The notes under the pieces were generated by a model. The model was not told the origin of the DNA. It made no database searches and saw only the letters and a list, made by a program, of their open reading frames with translations. Below, in pieces: positions 1 through 10,157 of a DNA stretch of 64,000 nt. Positions within the stretch are counted from its first letter, which is position 1, and each line of letters opens with the position of its first letter. Location: NCBI GenBank assembly GCA_030770535.1, contig JASVEC010000052.1, positions 124,001-188,000 of the forward strand, written 5' to 3'. Position numbers and translations under genes: made by a program. The DNA is from Batkoa obscura (lineage: Eukaryota > Entomophthoromycota > Entomophthoromycetes > Entomophthorales > Batkoaceae).

Positions 1-345
1 TCAATTTTAAATCAATTTTTATTTAACTTCTCTTTGTTCCTTTTATTATGAAATTTGGTTAAGCTATGAATATTATTAATCATAGTTGTTCATTTTTTCG
101 TTATTTATCTAGTTTGATTTGCTGGTTCACAATTTACCAGTAAAATGAAGAAAGTATGACTAATTTATATCTAAGCCAATAAAATAGGCTTTAAACGACA
201 GCTTCAAATCAAGTTGATATTAGCTAGCAAAATTCCAAGCTTTTCTGAAAATTACGAATTTTCTCCAATCATAATGTGTAAATGGGATTTAAACATGAAA
301 TGGGCAATTTAAATTTAAAAGCACTTTTTAACTCTTAGACATTCA
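1..345. other. leader region without a recognised gene
   Basis: AT-rich DNA upstream of the RRM gene. It probably holds that gene's promoter and 5' UTR. No ORF, RNA gene or clear TATA element could be supported. Confidence 0.5.
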
Positions 346-1528
346 ATGGATCACACAAGAGTCGAATCTACTTACACTACCAACGAAGTATCCAATCAAA
401 AATCTAGCACAAACCCAAATTCGGACGCCATGAATTCTTTCTCTAATCAAAAAGACTCATATAATGATAATCGAAGCTATGGTCAAGCTTATGACAACGG
501 CTTCGATAATCAAAACCAAAGATCTGGTCAAGCTAATGATAACCCTCAATCTCAAGGCAATGGTGACGACAACTTTCAAGGGAATGGCTACAAGTAGTCT
601 TATTCAAATTGTCAAATAAGTTATTAATATTTTTAGTGGTGATAGCGACAATCAAATCCCAACTATCTACATTTCTAAGTTATCCTTCAAAACTACTGAA
701 GAAACTTTAATTGGCGAGTTCTCCAAGTATGGAAAAGTAACATTTTTTCAATTTAATAACAAATACACTAACTATATACTCTAGATTGCTAACTGCCACC
801 TTGTTGTTGACCCGCATACTAAGGAATCTCGTGGCTTTGCTTTTATCACTTTTGAAGACATTGAAGAAGCTGATAATGCTGTAGCAAAATGCGCTAATCT
901 TATTTTAGATGGGTCACCTCTTGTGGTTGAAAAGTCACGTCGTACTAAACCTCGTTCCCCAACTCCTGGACGCTACTCTGGCACTAGACCACTTTATCGA
1001 AACCGCTTTGGCCATTACCCCGATCGTAGAGATTTCTACGGTGGTCATCACGGCCGTGGCTTTGGCGATCGTCAACATAGAGGCCATTATCCTCGTGATT
1101 ATCCACCAAGAGATTTCTATTCTCGTGATAGAGGTTCTGGCTATCGTTCAAGATTTAGTGAACGTGAGCCATTCAATAGTGGAAGAGGTGGGCGTGATCG
1201 CCCTTTCCCACCTCGACGTGACTATTATCCACGTAATGATCGCCCTTACCCACCTCGTGATCCAAGGGAGCCACCAATGGGTAATTACTCACGTGGTGAA
1301 CGCGAGCCCCGCGAACCTCGTGAACCCCGTGAGCCTCGTGATTTCCGCGCCCCTCCACCACCTCGTGAACGTTACCCTGAGCACCCTCGTGAACACGAAC
1401 CTCGCGCCCCAGTATCAGCTCCTTTCGATAGAGAAAGAGCTCCAGCCCATCCCCGTGAGCCCCGTGGTCCAGTTGATCGTTACCCAGGGCCACGTGGAGA
1501 CCCACGTCCACCACGTTACCAATATTAA
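346..1528 (+). CDS. RRM RNA-binding protein with Arg/Pro-rich tail
   Basis: Three exons: 346-593, 637-736 and 785-1528, giving 363 aa. Introns are 43 and 48 nt; the first donor (gtagtc) is weak. Residues 1-90 are rich in Asn, Ser and Gln and look disordered. A single RRM follows at about 91-168, with RNP2 (TIYISKL, from residue 92) and RNP1 (RGFAFITF, from residue 132). The second intron splits the RRM after its first helix. The last ~190 residues are Arg/Pro/Tyr/Gly-rich, with RD and RG dipeptides and tandem REP triplets. The layout resembles transformer-2/SR-type splicing factors and cold-inducible RRM proteins, so a nuclear role in mRNA binding or splicing is likely. The exact orthologue is not clear. 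The 3' exon is notably GC-richer than its surroundings because of the Arg/Pro codons. Confidence 0.85.
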
Positions 1529-3712
1529 GCAATCAAGCTATTCACTATCAACTGAGTAACCACTTTTCACCTTCAACGTAGAGCCATTTATTCTCAGCTT
1601 TGTATATATGAAACCTTTTGAACAAAAATTTCATATCAAAACTCAATGAATTTTCAACATTTATTATCAATTAAATATTCAAAGTTTTACAAAAGTCGCT
1701 TCACTTGATTTAAATGATAGACTTACAATAATACAATACAATTTTATCACATGCTATTTTTTGATTTTAGAAGCAACAAATTATGATTTAGTTTATTTAA
1801 AGAATTTGTAAATTTAACTGCAAGAAAATAATTAACAAAAAGTCATTTTCGCTACTTGGTAAAAACAATTTGACTCTGAGATAAAAAAATAGATTATTAG
1901 TAATAGTATTGATACATTATAATCATTCATATCTAAATACATGTATAAGTAATAACAATAAATTTTCATAAAATGGCTCGATAACACAAACTAAAATCAA
2001 TTGGTTTTTTCCAATATTTACTAACACACAATAATAATTTTAGTGCAATAATTTTAGCTTATAAAAATATGGTTTTTCGATGAATTAATATTCGTAGATT
2101 TCTTATTGGACTATGTAAAGCTCGTTTAAAAAAATTAAGCCTAAAGAATTTTGTTTCAATCAAGTTGGAATGTTATAAAACAGTTAAAGGGGATGTCCAA
2201 AAGAGATTGGATCTTATAAGTAAGAAGGAATTCATTTGAATAATATTTTACTAAGCCAATTTCAATTGAACTCATCTAGAATTTAAAGGCAGCATCAAAC
2301 CTGTAAAAAAATAGAATGTGAATGTACTTAAAATTCAGTATACAAATTGATTGAAGAATTTAACGGTTAATAGTATAGAAATCAGTCAAAGAAAATAGTC
2401 TATTACACTCAAATGTCACGTTATACTCAACTGTACATTTAGGTAAGTTAAACATTTATTTTATTTAAATTGAGTGGAAGATACTGGTTAAATATATTTC
2501 CAGTTTATATAAAATTTGATGTAATTTTAGAATAGCGAAGTGGAATTAGCTATAAAATAACTATACTCTATAATTAATTTTATAGCAAATAACACCATCC
2601 ATTACGTTGGTTATTTAAGATAGGTAATATGCTATTATATAAAAACTACACTGAGTAATATAGGTATTGTTATCTGTTTTCATTTTCAAAGACCTTTTGA
2701 TTATTCTATTTAAACATTGATAAAATGTTCAAGTTAGAAGTTGCTGGCCCTATGTTACGGGATAGCTTATAGTATTCTGAGTGTTTAAAAGGGAATATGT
2801 TAAACGAAAAGTTTATCATGATAAAAAAATCTTGAAGTACCACTGCTATAATTTCTTTAATACATGATAAAGTTATCATTCTTATTTTAGATATTAAAAA
2901 ACCGTTACTAAATGGAGTATGGATTATAAGTTTTTGAAATATGTTTATTTTTTTAATATTTAATTTCCTTATAACAATGCTCATATTCTTCATACAATGA
3001 TTTATTCCTATGATTAAAGCTTAAAAAAATTATATAAAAAATTATAATATCACATCATAAGTGAATGATTTATAAATTGAAATCTTAAACCATTTACAAA
3101 AAAACAAGATCAAGTATATAAATTACAATACAATAGTATGAAAAAATATCATACAAAATATACATATTTTACGTAATATAATAATGATTTATATAGTGTA
3201 TGATTAAAAATCAAATATGAAAGAGCATTGAATATTTGGTCCAAAAGTCATAATAAGTTCATTGTTGAATTATATATAAGATATTTAAACCAAAAAATCG
3301 ATAAATAAAACTAATTAATTACAAACTTATTTGATTTAACATTTATATTTTATAAATATTAAACAAGTAATAAAATGATTTTAATATGATAACTTTTTAA
3401 ATTTAAAGTAATATGATAAAATCTAAGGTTTGAAATTACACCTTTCACAATAAAAGATGGCTAGTACTTAAAATATATAATTATTATAAATCATAGATTA
3501 CAATAAAACTTAATAATCAAAATATTAAAACAATTTCAAACTTCACTACAATAGTTTTATTCTATCTCAATTTTATTAACAATATCTCAGTTTTGATTGG
3601 CTTTTAAGCAGTAAATTGGTAGTTTGGATTCAATTTTAAAATCCAAGCAAAAGTGATTAGGAATTAGACAAAAATTGGCTTCCTTCTCTTCAGACGGTTT
3701 TACATAGTAAAA
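1529..3712. other. 2.2 kb intergenic region
   Basis: Very AT-rich DNA between the RRM and eL39 genes. The only long ORF, on the - strand at 2706-2993, has low-complexity AT-driven composition and no recognisable domain, so it is not called. No RNA gene or mobile element was seen. The last ~100 bases should hold the eL39 promoter. Confidence 0.45.
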
Positions 3713-4058
3713 ATGGTAAGTGAACCTATACATCCATCTTGCAATTAGACTAGTGGGCCTATAACATAAGTATAGGTCTATGAATCAATCAATTAAAGTC
3801 ATAACAAATGGAGAAGAAACAAAAATATCAAAACCATGGTATTAAATGTATATTTGTAGCCATCTAACAAGTCATTCCGTACCAAACGTATAATTGGTAG
3901 AAGCCAAAAACAAAATCGTCCTCTCCCTAACTGGATTCGTCTTCGTACTGACAACAAGATCAAGTAAGTAGATTTAAATTAAATAATGGATTATATTAAA
4001 TATTTATAGGTATAACGCTAAACGTCGTCACTGGAAGCGTACTAAGTTAAACATCTAA
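3713..4058 (+). CDS. RPL39: 60S ribosomal protein eL39
   Basis: Three tiny exons, 3713-3715, 3860-3963 and 4010-4058, encode 51 aa, the exact family length. Exon 1 is only the ATG, followed directly by a gtaagt donor. Intron 1 is 144 nt and intron 2 is 46 nt. The protein starts [11 protein letters not shown] and carries the family core [15 protein letters not shown] and the tail [15 protein letters not shown]. eL39 is a small basic protein of the large subunit that lines the polypeptide exit tunnel. A pyrimidine-rich stretch (cttccttctcttc) precedes the ATG, as is common in ribosomal protein genes. A length-based gene finder would miss this gene. Confidence 0.97.
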
Positions 4059-5029
4059 GTGATATGTTACTTTTTATATATAGTATTTCACCATGAATAT
4101 ACTGTATTAATAAAAAAATATAATTTAAGTGTTAGGTAAAATGTTTTCAATTTTGTTTGTCGATTGATTATTAGGAGGTTAATTGGATCAACTTTTATTC
4201 ATAAAAGTTTAGGCATGAATGTCAGTAAAATGGAACTTTCATTATTAATAAGTTTTAAGATTTGGATTAATAGAATTGGATGTACATTTCAAAACCGATG
4301 ATAATTGTTCTTTATAGTAAATCCTAGAGTTTATCAAAGTCAACTTTCAGCATAAATTAATCTCAAAGTTATAATAAAATATATATGACTCATCAAGAAC
4401 ATTATAATAAACAACTTTCTCGAAAAGTAGAAGTTTGAGCAATTATAAAGCAAAGAAACCAATATTAAATAGTGATCAATATTTTTGTTTATTTACGTGT
4501 AATTAACTTTTTTTGTAAAAATATTCAAGTTCATCTTAAATTAAGGCTGTATATTATTTATGAAGTAAACAATACATTGTTGAGTTGAATAATAATACAG
4601 TAAAGAATAATGATTAATGCTTTCACCAATTTTTTATTAAATGGTAAGTTAAATATCAACTTTAAAGAAACTCTTTTATAGTTTTTATATCATTCCTTTG
4701 ATCTTTGATAAAATGTCTCAAACATTTTTCTCAATAAAATAATTAAGTTCAAACGTTTCTTTTTTCATATAATATGAAGTTTATTTAAAGATTTATTAAC
4801 TTATTAAAAAATTCACATTTTAAAAGTTAGAACATGTATTAGCCCTAAACATTAAAGTTTATTGTGTCTTATATATGATTACTGTTAACTTCCTTTGTTT
4901 AATACCATTTAATTTTGAGTGTTTCTTTATTCATCTCATTAATTCAAATAAAACTCTATAGACTTCAAAGGTAAGTTGCTTTTGATATATAATTATTTTG
5001 TAAATTTTAAAAGTTCATCTTTTTATAGG
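4059..5029. other. intergenic DNA after eL39
   Basis: AT-rich with no supported gene. A plausible 50-60 nt intron-like segment (gtaagttgc to ttttatag) at about 4972-5028 leads into the coding relic that follows, so it may be part of the same decayed gene. Confidence 0.35.
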
Positions 5030-6504
5030 GCCAAAATTTAGAAAATGGAAATTAAAAGCTGAGAAACCCAATAGTCAATATAAAAGAGTGGATTAGAAGC
5101 TAGAAACCCATATTTAAAGATAATTTCCAATATACGATCTTTTTAAGTTCTATCTTTTACCATTTAACTCTGACTATTCATTAACCATGAATAAAATCAA
5201 AGGAGTATATAGGATTACTATCATAAATTTACATAAAATGGGTCGAGTGTATTTACTCTAGTACTGATAATAAGGAACCAAAATCAATACTAAGAATTCC
5301 TCAGAACGATAAGCTAAAACCTTCTAAATCTAAACTTTATAGCTAATAAGCTTTCAATCAACAAGGAAATAGAGCTACCCACTTTCATTTTTAAAGAAAC
5401 TAGGCTGTATTTGAATTTTAAGCTCAATGTCATAAGGAGTAAGGGGGCGAAGCAATGGGAAACTAAAAGGTATTAAGTCTCAAAAATATAGTATAAAAAA
5501 CCGTAAGATCATAAAGAGTCTATCAATTAGCATTGAACAACTAAATTCTTCAAATGATACAATACACCAATTGTTTATTAATTGAGGCACTTTAAGGGCA
5601 ATATTACTAAAAAAAGGAAGTGAATTGGGAAAAGTCTTAGACTTGTAATAAATAAGTATGAAAGAAAGTGGTTTAAATATTTCTTAACCAATCTCCTTAT
5701 AAAGTAGACAACGAGGCTAGATATAATTTATGAAAAGTGGTACTCAAACAATTAAAGGCTAAAAAGAAATAACCGAGCAAGTTGGCTATCAATTACTCTA
5801 TTACAATATGGCAATGTGTTTTTGTGTTTAAGAATTTCACTAACAAATTTTCCACCTAAATAACGCTTAAAAAATGGAAAAAGTAATGAAATCAAAAAAA
5901 ACACTCCTATATATTATTTATAAAAATATATATTAAAAGAAACTATAAACTAAAAGGAAGTAAGTAGCATGTAAGAGATTAATAAAAAAAGTATGCAATA
6001 ATTTAGGAATAAGTGATTATGAAAAGAGAAGTGAACATAGAAATAGATGAAAAACAAACACAGAAGAATATAGAAAACAACAAACATCAGAGATTTTAAA
6101 AGAATATTAAATTGATCATTGAATCTCCAGAATTTTATTAATACCAACGTAGGATTGATGGATGAGTTTAAAGAGTAGATTAAGACAGTCATTCTTTAAC
6201 TTTAGTAATAGACAATTGTTCGAAATCAAGAAAAAGGATTCATTGGTAGCCCACAAATATTAGATAAAAGAAATTATTATCATTCGTTTTCGGCAAAGCA
6301 AATAACTTTCGAGTTTAGAGTACTACTAAAGAAACTAATAATATGCTTTCACAGGAATAAAAAAATATTAAGAGCCAAATGAATGCTAAATTAGAGCCTA
6401 TTTCAATAAACAGTGTATTAGAGTAACCGGAAGTAACTCTTGAAAGCCTGGATTTTGTTTATAAAGAAATAAATCAAGAGTTATTAAAATCAAGGGAGCA
6501 GAGT
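5030..6504 (+). pseudogene. decayed coding relic of unknown family
   Basis: On the + strand this stretch has several runs of coding-like codon use that are much longer than chance in DNA this AT-rich. They lie around 5030-5100, 5270-5340, 5640-5800, 6080-6200 and 6290-6504. The predicted residues are charged and helix-prone, especially in the last run. The region is heavily broken, with more than ten interruptions. No family could be assigned; a retroelement or a lost host gene are both possible, and it is treated as a fossil. One MITE copy (5806-5913) lies inside it and another (6505-6611) sits at its 3' edge. Confidence 0.4.
5806..5913 (+). mobile_element. MITE copy 1 (TA-flanked ~105 bp family)
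   Basis: Begins TA-TGGCAATG and ends CTCCTA-TA, with the family core tttaagaatttcactaac and gcttaaaaaatgga. Inserted in the coding relic. It has a few more changes than the best copies. Confidence 0.8.
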
Positions 6505-6611
6505 ATATGGGGATGTATTTTTGTATTTAAGAATCTTACTAACAAATTTTCCGCTTAAATAGCACTTAAAGAATGGAAAAAATAATGAAGTTAAAAAAGA
6601 CACTCCCATAT
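6505..6611 (+). mobile_element. MITE copy 2
   Basis: TA-TGGGGATGTATTTTTG at the left end and CACTCCCA-TA at the right, with the full internal core. It abuts the end of the coding relic. Confidence 0.85.
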
Positions 6612-7301
6612 GCTCTTTTTAATAAATCTTCTTGTAATAATACAGATAGTATACGTTTAATAATGAATTGAGATCAACTGTCACTTGAACAAAACAAGTG
6701 TAAAATCATTTAATAACTAAGGTCACTGATGGTTATAAATAACAAAAACAATTGAAAGTAACCATTAATTATTGTAACATCTCAAAATCCATTTTGATTA
6801 CTCTTTGTTCAGTAGTATAGGTAATATCAAAATATTCATAGTGTTTATTATTATCTTGTTCTTATATATTAAGTCCTGGAGGAAAACTGTTTCATTTCCT
6901 GTACTTTTTATAAAACCTGTTTGTAATCAAACTTAGGCCTTCCTAAGCTATAAAAGCTATACAAAAGATCACATTGAACATATAGCTTCAACAGTTAGTA
7001 GATAGAACAGATAGAGAGTTATATCCCATGATATTTAAATAAACTAATAATATTACCGGTGTATTATTATGTATGCACATTAAAGACTCAGTTATACTGT
7101 TTACAATTTTATAAATATAAAATATTAAATTGTTGATTTTTAAAACAAAATAATAAGATTATACGGATTTTCTTTACATTTTGAATATGCTGCACTTTGG
7201 TTCTAAAAAAGCTAATATCTGAATCGTATAAGTTATAAAAACTTGTTATATTTTAGTTTATTTTATATTTGTATATTTTAATTTATAATTAACTAAAAAG
7301 C
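6612..7301. other. intergenic, no gene seen
   Basis: AT-rich spacer between MITE copies. No ORF, RNA gene or repeat beyond the MITEs could be supported. Confidence 0.4.
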
Positions 7302-7408
7302 ATATGGGAATGTATTTTTGTATTCAAGAATTTTACTAACAATTTTTCCACTCAAATAGCGCTTAAAAGATGGAAAAAATGCTGAAGCTAAAAAAAACAT
7401 CCCTATAT
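7302..7408 (+). mobile_element. MITE copy 3
   Basis: Left end TA-TGGGAATGTATTTTTG and right end ACATCCCTA-TA. The inner AGCGCT site and the inner TTTTTCCA/TGGAAAAA inverted pair are intact. Confidence 0.85.
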
Positions 7409-7610
7409 TGATAATTATTTGAAAGTATAAAATGTTATTTATACAGGGTGTTTTTAGTTTAAAATAACAACCTCAAAGGTCTTACAAAAAAATAATGAAA
7501 AAAGATAAACAAAAAGGCAGTGATAAGTTAAGCAGTGTTCAAACGTTATTTGTGTTTTTTTTAATTTTTAGTATTGTAAAATAAAAGAGTTGTCAAAGGT
7601 TAAAAAAAGA

Positions 7611-7716
7611 CATGGGGATGTTTTTTTTGGCTTCATCACCTTTTCCATCTTTTAAGCGCTACTTGAGTGGAAAAATTATTAATAAGATTCTTAAACAAAA
7701 AAATCCATCTCCACAT
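7611..7716 (-). mobile_element. MITE copy 4 (inverted)
   Basis: Reverse orientation: starts CA-TGGGGATGTTTTTTTTGG and ends CCATCTCCA-CA. Flanked by CA rather than TA. Confidence 0.8.
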
Positions 7717-7758
7717 AAAAATCATAATTTTAACACTTTTTGATATAATCTTTTTAAA

Positions 7759-7875
7759 ATATGGGGATGTATTTTTGTATTTAAGAATTTTATTACCAAT
7801 TTTTCCATCTCTAGGCGCTATTTGAGTGGAAAAATTGGTAATAAAATTCTTAAATACAAAAATACATCCCTATAT
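7759..7875. mobile_element. MITE copy 5, fully palindromic variant
   Basis: Both halves carry the left-arm sequence of the family. The first ~45 bases from TGGGGATG and the reverse complement of the last ~45 are almost identical, apart from the fourth base of the terminus. The centre contains tctaggcgctatttgag. Flanked by TA. The other copies have unlike left and right arms, so this one looks like a left-left fusion. Confidence 0.85.
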
Positions 7876-8951
7876 ACTCAAGCCTTGTTTTTTAAGAAAT
7901 TGATATTATACAATGTTTTACTATATGCATTTCTTATTTAAAAAGATTTAACTATAGGTATGTAAAGTTAATTTTAAAAACCAAAGATTTTGAAATCAAT
8001 GTTTAGACTTGTTTTCAAGAAACAATAATAAAAGTTATATTTCAAAATACTTTCAAACATATGAATACATGTATTGTTTCTTTTTTTAATAAAATTTTTA
8101 TGGATAAAAAAACCAAAACTTATGTTATTATTACAAATGAAATAAATAATTAAAGTTTGATTTGAAAAAGCAATTTCTATTTAGTTAATATTTTTTTTAA
8201 TATTAAGGTATCGTGTTGCACTTTTTAGATTTTTAAGTACAAAATTTATAAAAGAATGTAGGGAAATGTGACATTACATAACACATTAAAATAAATATTA
8301 GTTAATTTGATTTAATAAAAGAAACTTATAGAAACTTCAAAGTAAATAATAAGCAAAATATGAACACTTAACTATTGAATTTTATATACACCAACTTTAT
8401 ATATATTAAATGTTCACTCTTATATTTTTTAATTATGTTTTAATTAAAGCATTTAATTCAATTAATCACTATAATTTTTTTTATAAACTTTGATTTATAG
8501 AATAGAATAAATCTTAATTTTTGCTTAGTTTCTTTGAAACTATCATTTTTTATTTTTTTGTAATATTCACCTCCTCCTAAAGCTTAGCTAGTTTTAAATC
8601 TCCACATTAATTAATTTAAAATAATATTATGTAAAAAGAGCTATTGTTCAATTGAAAAAAGAAATGAGTTTAAGTCGTAACTAAAATCAAATAAACAATT
8701 AAACCTTTATATTACAAAAGTTCAAGTTATTTAAAATAAACTAGATATACAATGTATACTTTTACTATACTAATTCTATTGAAATTAACAAACATAAAAG
8801 ATATTTAATGACGTATGAAATTTTAAAGTAAAAAAACTTTATTTAAACTTGCTATTTGTAAGCACAAATAAATTAGTAGTATAATGAAAGAAACTGAAAA
8901 TTGATAGTTGAAACTATTCAATTTATAATAATACAATACAAGTAGATTCAC
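7876..8951. other. intergenic, no gene seen
   Basis: Extremely AT-rich spacer downstream of the Xbp1-like gene, which is read toward it. It should include that gene's 3' UTR. Nothing else is supported. Confidence 0.4.
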
Positions 8952-10157
8952 TTATTTTAAATCTACTGGCTGATACTTATGTTCAACAAGTCGGAACTCA
9001 GATCCCCCGATTGAAAAGCTAGTTGGTGCCTTAAAGGTAGTTTTGCGTGAGATAGCAGTGCCATCATCTTGAGAAAGCCTCTGAAGTAAAAGAGAGGCAT
9101 TGATAGCTTCATCCAATCTTTTTGGGTCAACAAAAAAATCTTCGGAACAAGTAATCTGACCGAAACTAGCATCAGTAGAAACTGGGGTAGTGTGTAAGGG
9201 AGAAGAAGAGTCATTGGAACCTTTAATAAAAGAATCCATTCCTGGTAACTGATTAGAACTATGATAAATAGGTCTCGAAAAGTAATCATTAGTTGCCAAT
9301 TTTAAGGGTGGTAAATGTATAGGTTGGTTTTGGTGCTTCCAACTCTTGTCATGTTCATAAGATGTCCCTGGTACCGAGCTAAATGAGGGTATTTTAGAAG
9401 GTTTCATTTTCATACGAGAAGATATATCTAAATTTTTAGTTGTATGCCATTGAGAGCGGCTTCTAATTGGGCCTGGCGAGATTTTCAAAGGTCCAGGTTG
9501 AAGTAAAGCAATGCTGGCGGAATGATTTTTTCTTGGTTTTTTTGGACCAATAGCTTTGGCCTTTTTAATATTATCCGAATTACGGATTTTTGGTTCGCCA
9601 CTGGGAACAGGTGGTCTTAGGTAGCGTGAGTCTGATGGATCAACTGCTTCATCAATAAATGTTGGCCCAAAGATAACGGCTAGTTCTTCACGTATGGGCC
9701 AGCATGTAAGGATAGCTAATGAGCGTGCATTTTCAAACGGTATCCATGTACCTTGAATTTTAAGGAATCCACCACGGATTTTTTTAATAACGTTGGCCAT
9801 GGCTGGATCTGCGTCAACAAGTTTGGCTATTTCTCCTTTTTCTCTTCCAACTGCTTTCCATACACCAGTCCAGTATACGTATCCAGTTTCACGGTCCCAA
9901 AGTATTGGTTGTGAGTTAATTGTATATTCATAAACAGGTATAAATCCTCTAGGATCAAGAGAAGTGGCATATTTGGCAAGCTTAACCTGAAGACATGTTA
10001 CTTTTGGTGCTGGTGCTGGTGCTGGTGGCACAGAAATAGGGTTAGATATATTTAAAGGAAGTGGTAGACGTTGCATGAGCTGTACATTTTCTGTATACTT
10101 GAAGTTTGATTGTACTGGTGATTCAAACTTGATGTTGTTTACGTTGTTTAAATCCAT
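8952..10157 (-). CDS. Xbp1-like KilA-N/APSES transcription factor
   Basis: A single exon of 401 aa with an ATG start. A KilA-N/APSES-type DNA-binding domain lies at about residues 55-175. It includes GYVYWTGVWKA, the core IRGGFLKIQGTW, and TCWPIREELAVIFGPTF, which match the pattern of yeast Xbp1 and its relatives. Xbp1-type proteins are DNA-binding repressors active in stress and quiescence; that role is family knowledge and is not shown by this sequence. A short Pro/Ala run precedes the domain. A basic patch (KKPRKN, about residue 206) that could be a nuclear signal follows it, and the Ser/Pro-rich C-terminal half looks disordered. No ankyrin repeats are present, so it is unlike Mbp1/Swi6-type APSES factors. 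Confidence 0.85.
   Translation of the reverse strand: MDLNNVNNIKFESPVQSNFKYTENVQLMQRLPLPLNISNPISVPPAPAPAPKVTCLQVKLAKYATSLDPRGFIPVYEYTINSQPILWDRETGYVYWTGVWKAVGREKGEIAKLVDADPAMANVIKKIRGGFLKIQGTWIPFENARSLAILTCWPIREELAVIFGPTFIDEAVDPSDSRYLRPPVPSGEPKIRNSDNIKKAKAIGPKKPRKNHSASIALLQPGPLKISPGPIRSRSQWHTTKNLDISSRMKMKPSKIPSFSSVPGTSYEHDKSWKHQNQPIHLPPLKLATNDYFSRPIYHSSNQLPGMDSFIKGSNDSSSPLHTTPVSTDASFGQITCSEDFFVDPKRLDEAINASLLLQRLSQDDGTAISRKTTFKAPTSFSIGGSEFRLVEHKYQPVDLK

Noticed and set aside
909-1559. Overlapping long ORFs in other frames of the RRM gene
   Set aside because: They are shadows caused by the GC-rich repetitive exon; the RRM frame has the conserved domain.
2706-2993. 95-codon ORF on the - strand
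   Set aside because: Ile/Asn/Lys-rich composition that follows the base content, with no domain, no promoter and no splice partners.
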